From NCBI GenBank assembly GCA_018399515.1, contig JAGYOB010000297.1, forward strand, positions 1 to 6,894: 6,894 nucleotides of DNA. The letters run 5' to 3'. How positions within the stretch are numbered: position 1 is the first letter of the stretch; each line of letters begins with the position of its first letter. Below the pieces are notes generated by a model that was not told where the DNA came from, made no database searches, and saw nothing but the letters and a program-made list of their open reading frames with translations. This document shows positions 5,706 through 6,894 of this stretch, in pieces. This DNA comes from Candidatus Nanopelagicales bacterium (GTDB lineage: Bacteria > Actinomycetota > Actinomycetes > S36-B12). Made by a program: the position numbers and the translations under genes.

Positions 5706-6894
5706 GCGGCCCCGCTCGACGCCCGGTGCGCATCGCGAATGTGAGCGGATTCTTCGGTGACCGATTGTCAGCGGCGCGCGAGATGGTCGAAGGATCGGCA
5801 ACGGAAACCGACGACATCGACGTGCTCACCGGGGATTGGCTGGCCGAGTTGACCATGCTCATCCTCGCCCGCCAACGCATGAAGCACGGGGTGGGCTCGG
5901 GATATGCACGCACCTTCATCACCCAGATGGAACAGGTTCTGGGAACCTGCCTTGATCGGGGAATCCGTGTGGTGAGCAATGCCGGTGGTCTCGATCCGCA
6001 GGGCTGCGCTGATGCGCTGCGGGACAAGGCCGAGGCCCTGGGCCTGCAGCCGCGCATCGCGGTGGTGACCGGTGATGACCTCATGGGCGACCTCGACGGA
6101 TTACGGGCGGCCGGCGAGCAGTTCGTCAATCTCGACACCGGCGAAACCCTCGATGAGGCGGGGGCGCACCTGATCACCGCTAACGCGTACCTCGGTGGTG
6201 AAGGCATCACTCGAGCACTTGCGGCCGGCGCCGATGTCGTCATCACCGGTCGGGTCACCGACGCTGCACTGGTGGTCGGGCCAGCGGCGTGGTGGCACGA
6301 CTGGAGTTACGACATCACCGATCAGCGCAACCTCGATGCCCTGGCCGGTGCGATCATCGCCGGGCACGCCATCGAGTGCGGGGCGCAGGTGACCGGCGGC
6401 AACTACTCCTTCTTCACCGATGTGCCCGGCTTGGAGCATCCGGGATTCCCCATCGCCGAGGTGGCTGCCGATGGAAGCAGCATCATCACCAAGCACCGGG
6501 GCACCGGCGGTCTGGTGTCCGTCGGCACGGTCACCGCTCAGTTGCTCTACGAGATCGGTGCTCCGGCCTATGCCAATCCCGATGCCACCGCATTGTTCGA
6601 CACGATCCGACTCGATCAGGTCGATGCCGATCGAGTGGCGATCAGCGAGGTTCGCGGGACGGCGCCGCCGGAGACGTTGAAGGTGGCCGGCACCTATGTG
6701 GGTGGCTTGCGCAACTCGCTGTCCCTGGTGATTACGGGGCTGCACCCCGATGAGAAAGCCGACTTGGCGCTCCGCACGATCGCGGGAGTCGGATTAGCCG
6801 ATGCGCAGCGTCTGTCGCCGTGTGATCTTGCGGCAGCCTCGACCCTCGATGTCGCTGAACTACTGGTGTCATGGGATCGCACTGGCAAACTCGA
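5702..6894 (+). CDS. AtuA / DUF1446 family protein, N-terminal part (cut by right edge)
   Basis: The frame is open from the ATG at 5702 to the window end, giving 397 residues without a stop. It opens with RIANVSGFFGDR (10-21), then DVLTGDWLAELTMLILARQRM, VVSNAGGLDPQGCADAL, ITANAYLGGEGITRALAAGADVVITGRVTDAALVVGP, AGHAIECGAQVTGGNYSFF and KHRGTGGLVSVGTVTAQLLYEIGAP. These are the hallmark blocks of the AtuA family (acyclic terpene utilisation, formerly DUF1446), which is usually about 450-600 residues long, so the C-terminus is missing. There is no signal peptide or membrane helix. The reaction is unknown. In Pseudomonas aeruginosa atuA lies in the atuABCDEFGH cluster with the geranyl-CoA carboxylase genes atuC and atuF. 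Here it is translationally coupled to the alpha subunit through a 4-bp ATGA overlap, which argues that it acts in the same pathway. Confidence 0.92.
   Translation, partial: MSGPARRPVRIANVSGFFGDRLSAAREMVEGSATETDDIDVLTGDWLAELTMLILARQRMKHGVGSGYARTFITQMEQVLGTCLDRGIRVVSNAGGLDPQGCADALRDKAEALGLQPRIAVVTGDDLMGDLDGLRAAGEQFVNLDTGETLDEAGAHLITANAYLGGEGITRALAAGADVVITGRVTDAALVVGPAAWWHDWSYDITDQRNLDALAGAIIAGHAIECGAQVTGGNYSFFTDVPGLEHPGFPIAEVAADGSSIITKHRGTGGLVSVGTVTAQLLYEIGAPAYANPDATALFDTIRLDQVDADRVAISEVRGTAPPETLKVAGTYVGGLRNSLSLVITGLHPDEKADLALRTIAGVGLADAQRLSPCDLAAASTLDVAELLVSWDRTGKL

Noticed and set aside
5741..5750. A fifth exact copy of the array core, GTGAGCGGAT, inside the AtuA-family gene
   Set aside because: Only the 10-base half matches. 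It encodes part of the conserved SGFFGDR block, and the flanking bases do not extend the match, so chance plus coding constraint explains it.
5581..6745. Long minus-strand open frames opposite the AtuA-family gene
   Set aside because: The plus-strand frame is continuous across this region and carries all the conserved AtuA blocks, so the opposite frames are shadows.

Overview
The window is GC-rich DNA with tightly packed genes. Every recognisable product fits a high-GC actinobacterium: a DUF6457 small protein beside MoeA, a two-subunit acyl-CoA carboxylase whose alpha subunit carries fused biotin carboxylase and biotin-carrier domains, and a likely leaderless transcript. The sequence does not identify genus or species. 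No rRNA, tRNA, CRISPR array or insertion sequence was seen.

Layout. Two divergent gene groups flank a 193-bp intergenic region (1826-2018). The minus-strand group reads right to left: a DUF6457 protein (1825-1562), a divergent molybdopterin molybdenumtransferase MoeA (1536-307), and the N-terminal part of a potassium channel with an intact TTGYGD selectivity filter (282 to beyond the left edge). The gaps of 25 and 24 bp suggest one transcript. The plus-strand group is an acyl-CoA carboxylase beta subunit (2019-3638), a biotin-containing alpha subunit (3645-5705), and an AtuA/DUF1446 family protein (5702 to beyond the right edge). The spacings are 6 bp and a 4-bp ATGA start/stop overlap, so this is almost certainly an operon.

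How the genes work together. The alpha subunit should carboxylate its own biotin using ATP and bicarbonate. The beta subunit should transfer that carboxyl group to an acyl-CoA, most likely a branched or 3-methyl-enoyl-CoA of the methylcrotonyl/geranyl type. AtuA-family proteins accompany such carboxylases in acyclic-terpene and branched-acyl catabolism, but their own reaction is not established. The substrate cannot be read from this window.

The main regulatory interest is the intergenic region. It holds four copies of a 20-bp motif arranged as a mirrored array (two direct, two inverted, 31-bp pitch, exact symmetry centre near position 1900). Next to it are two tandem TTGAC-N6-GTCAA dyads that overlap a promoter positioned to start transcription at the A of the beta-subunit ATG. 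No regulator gene lies in the window.
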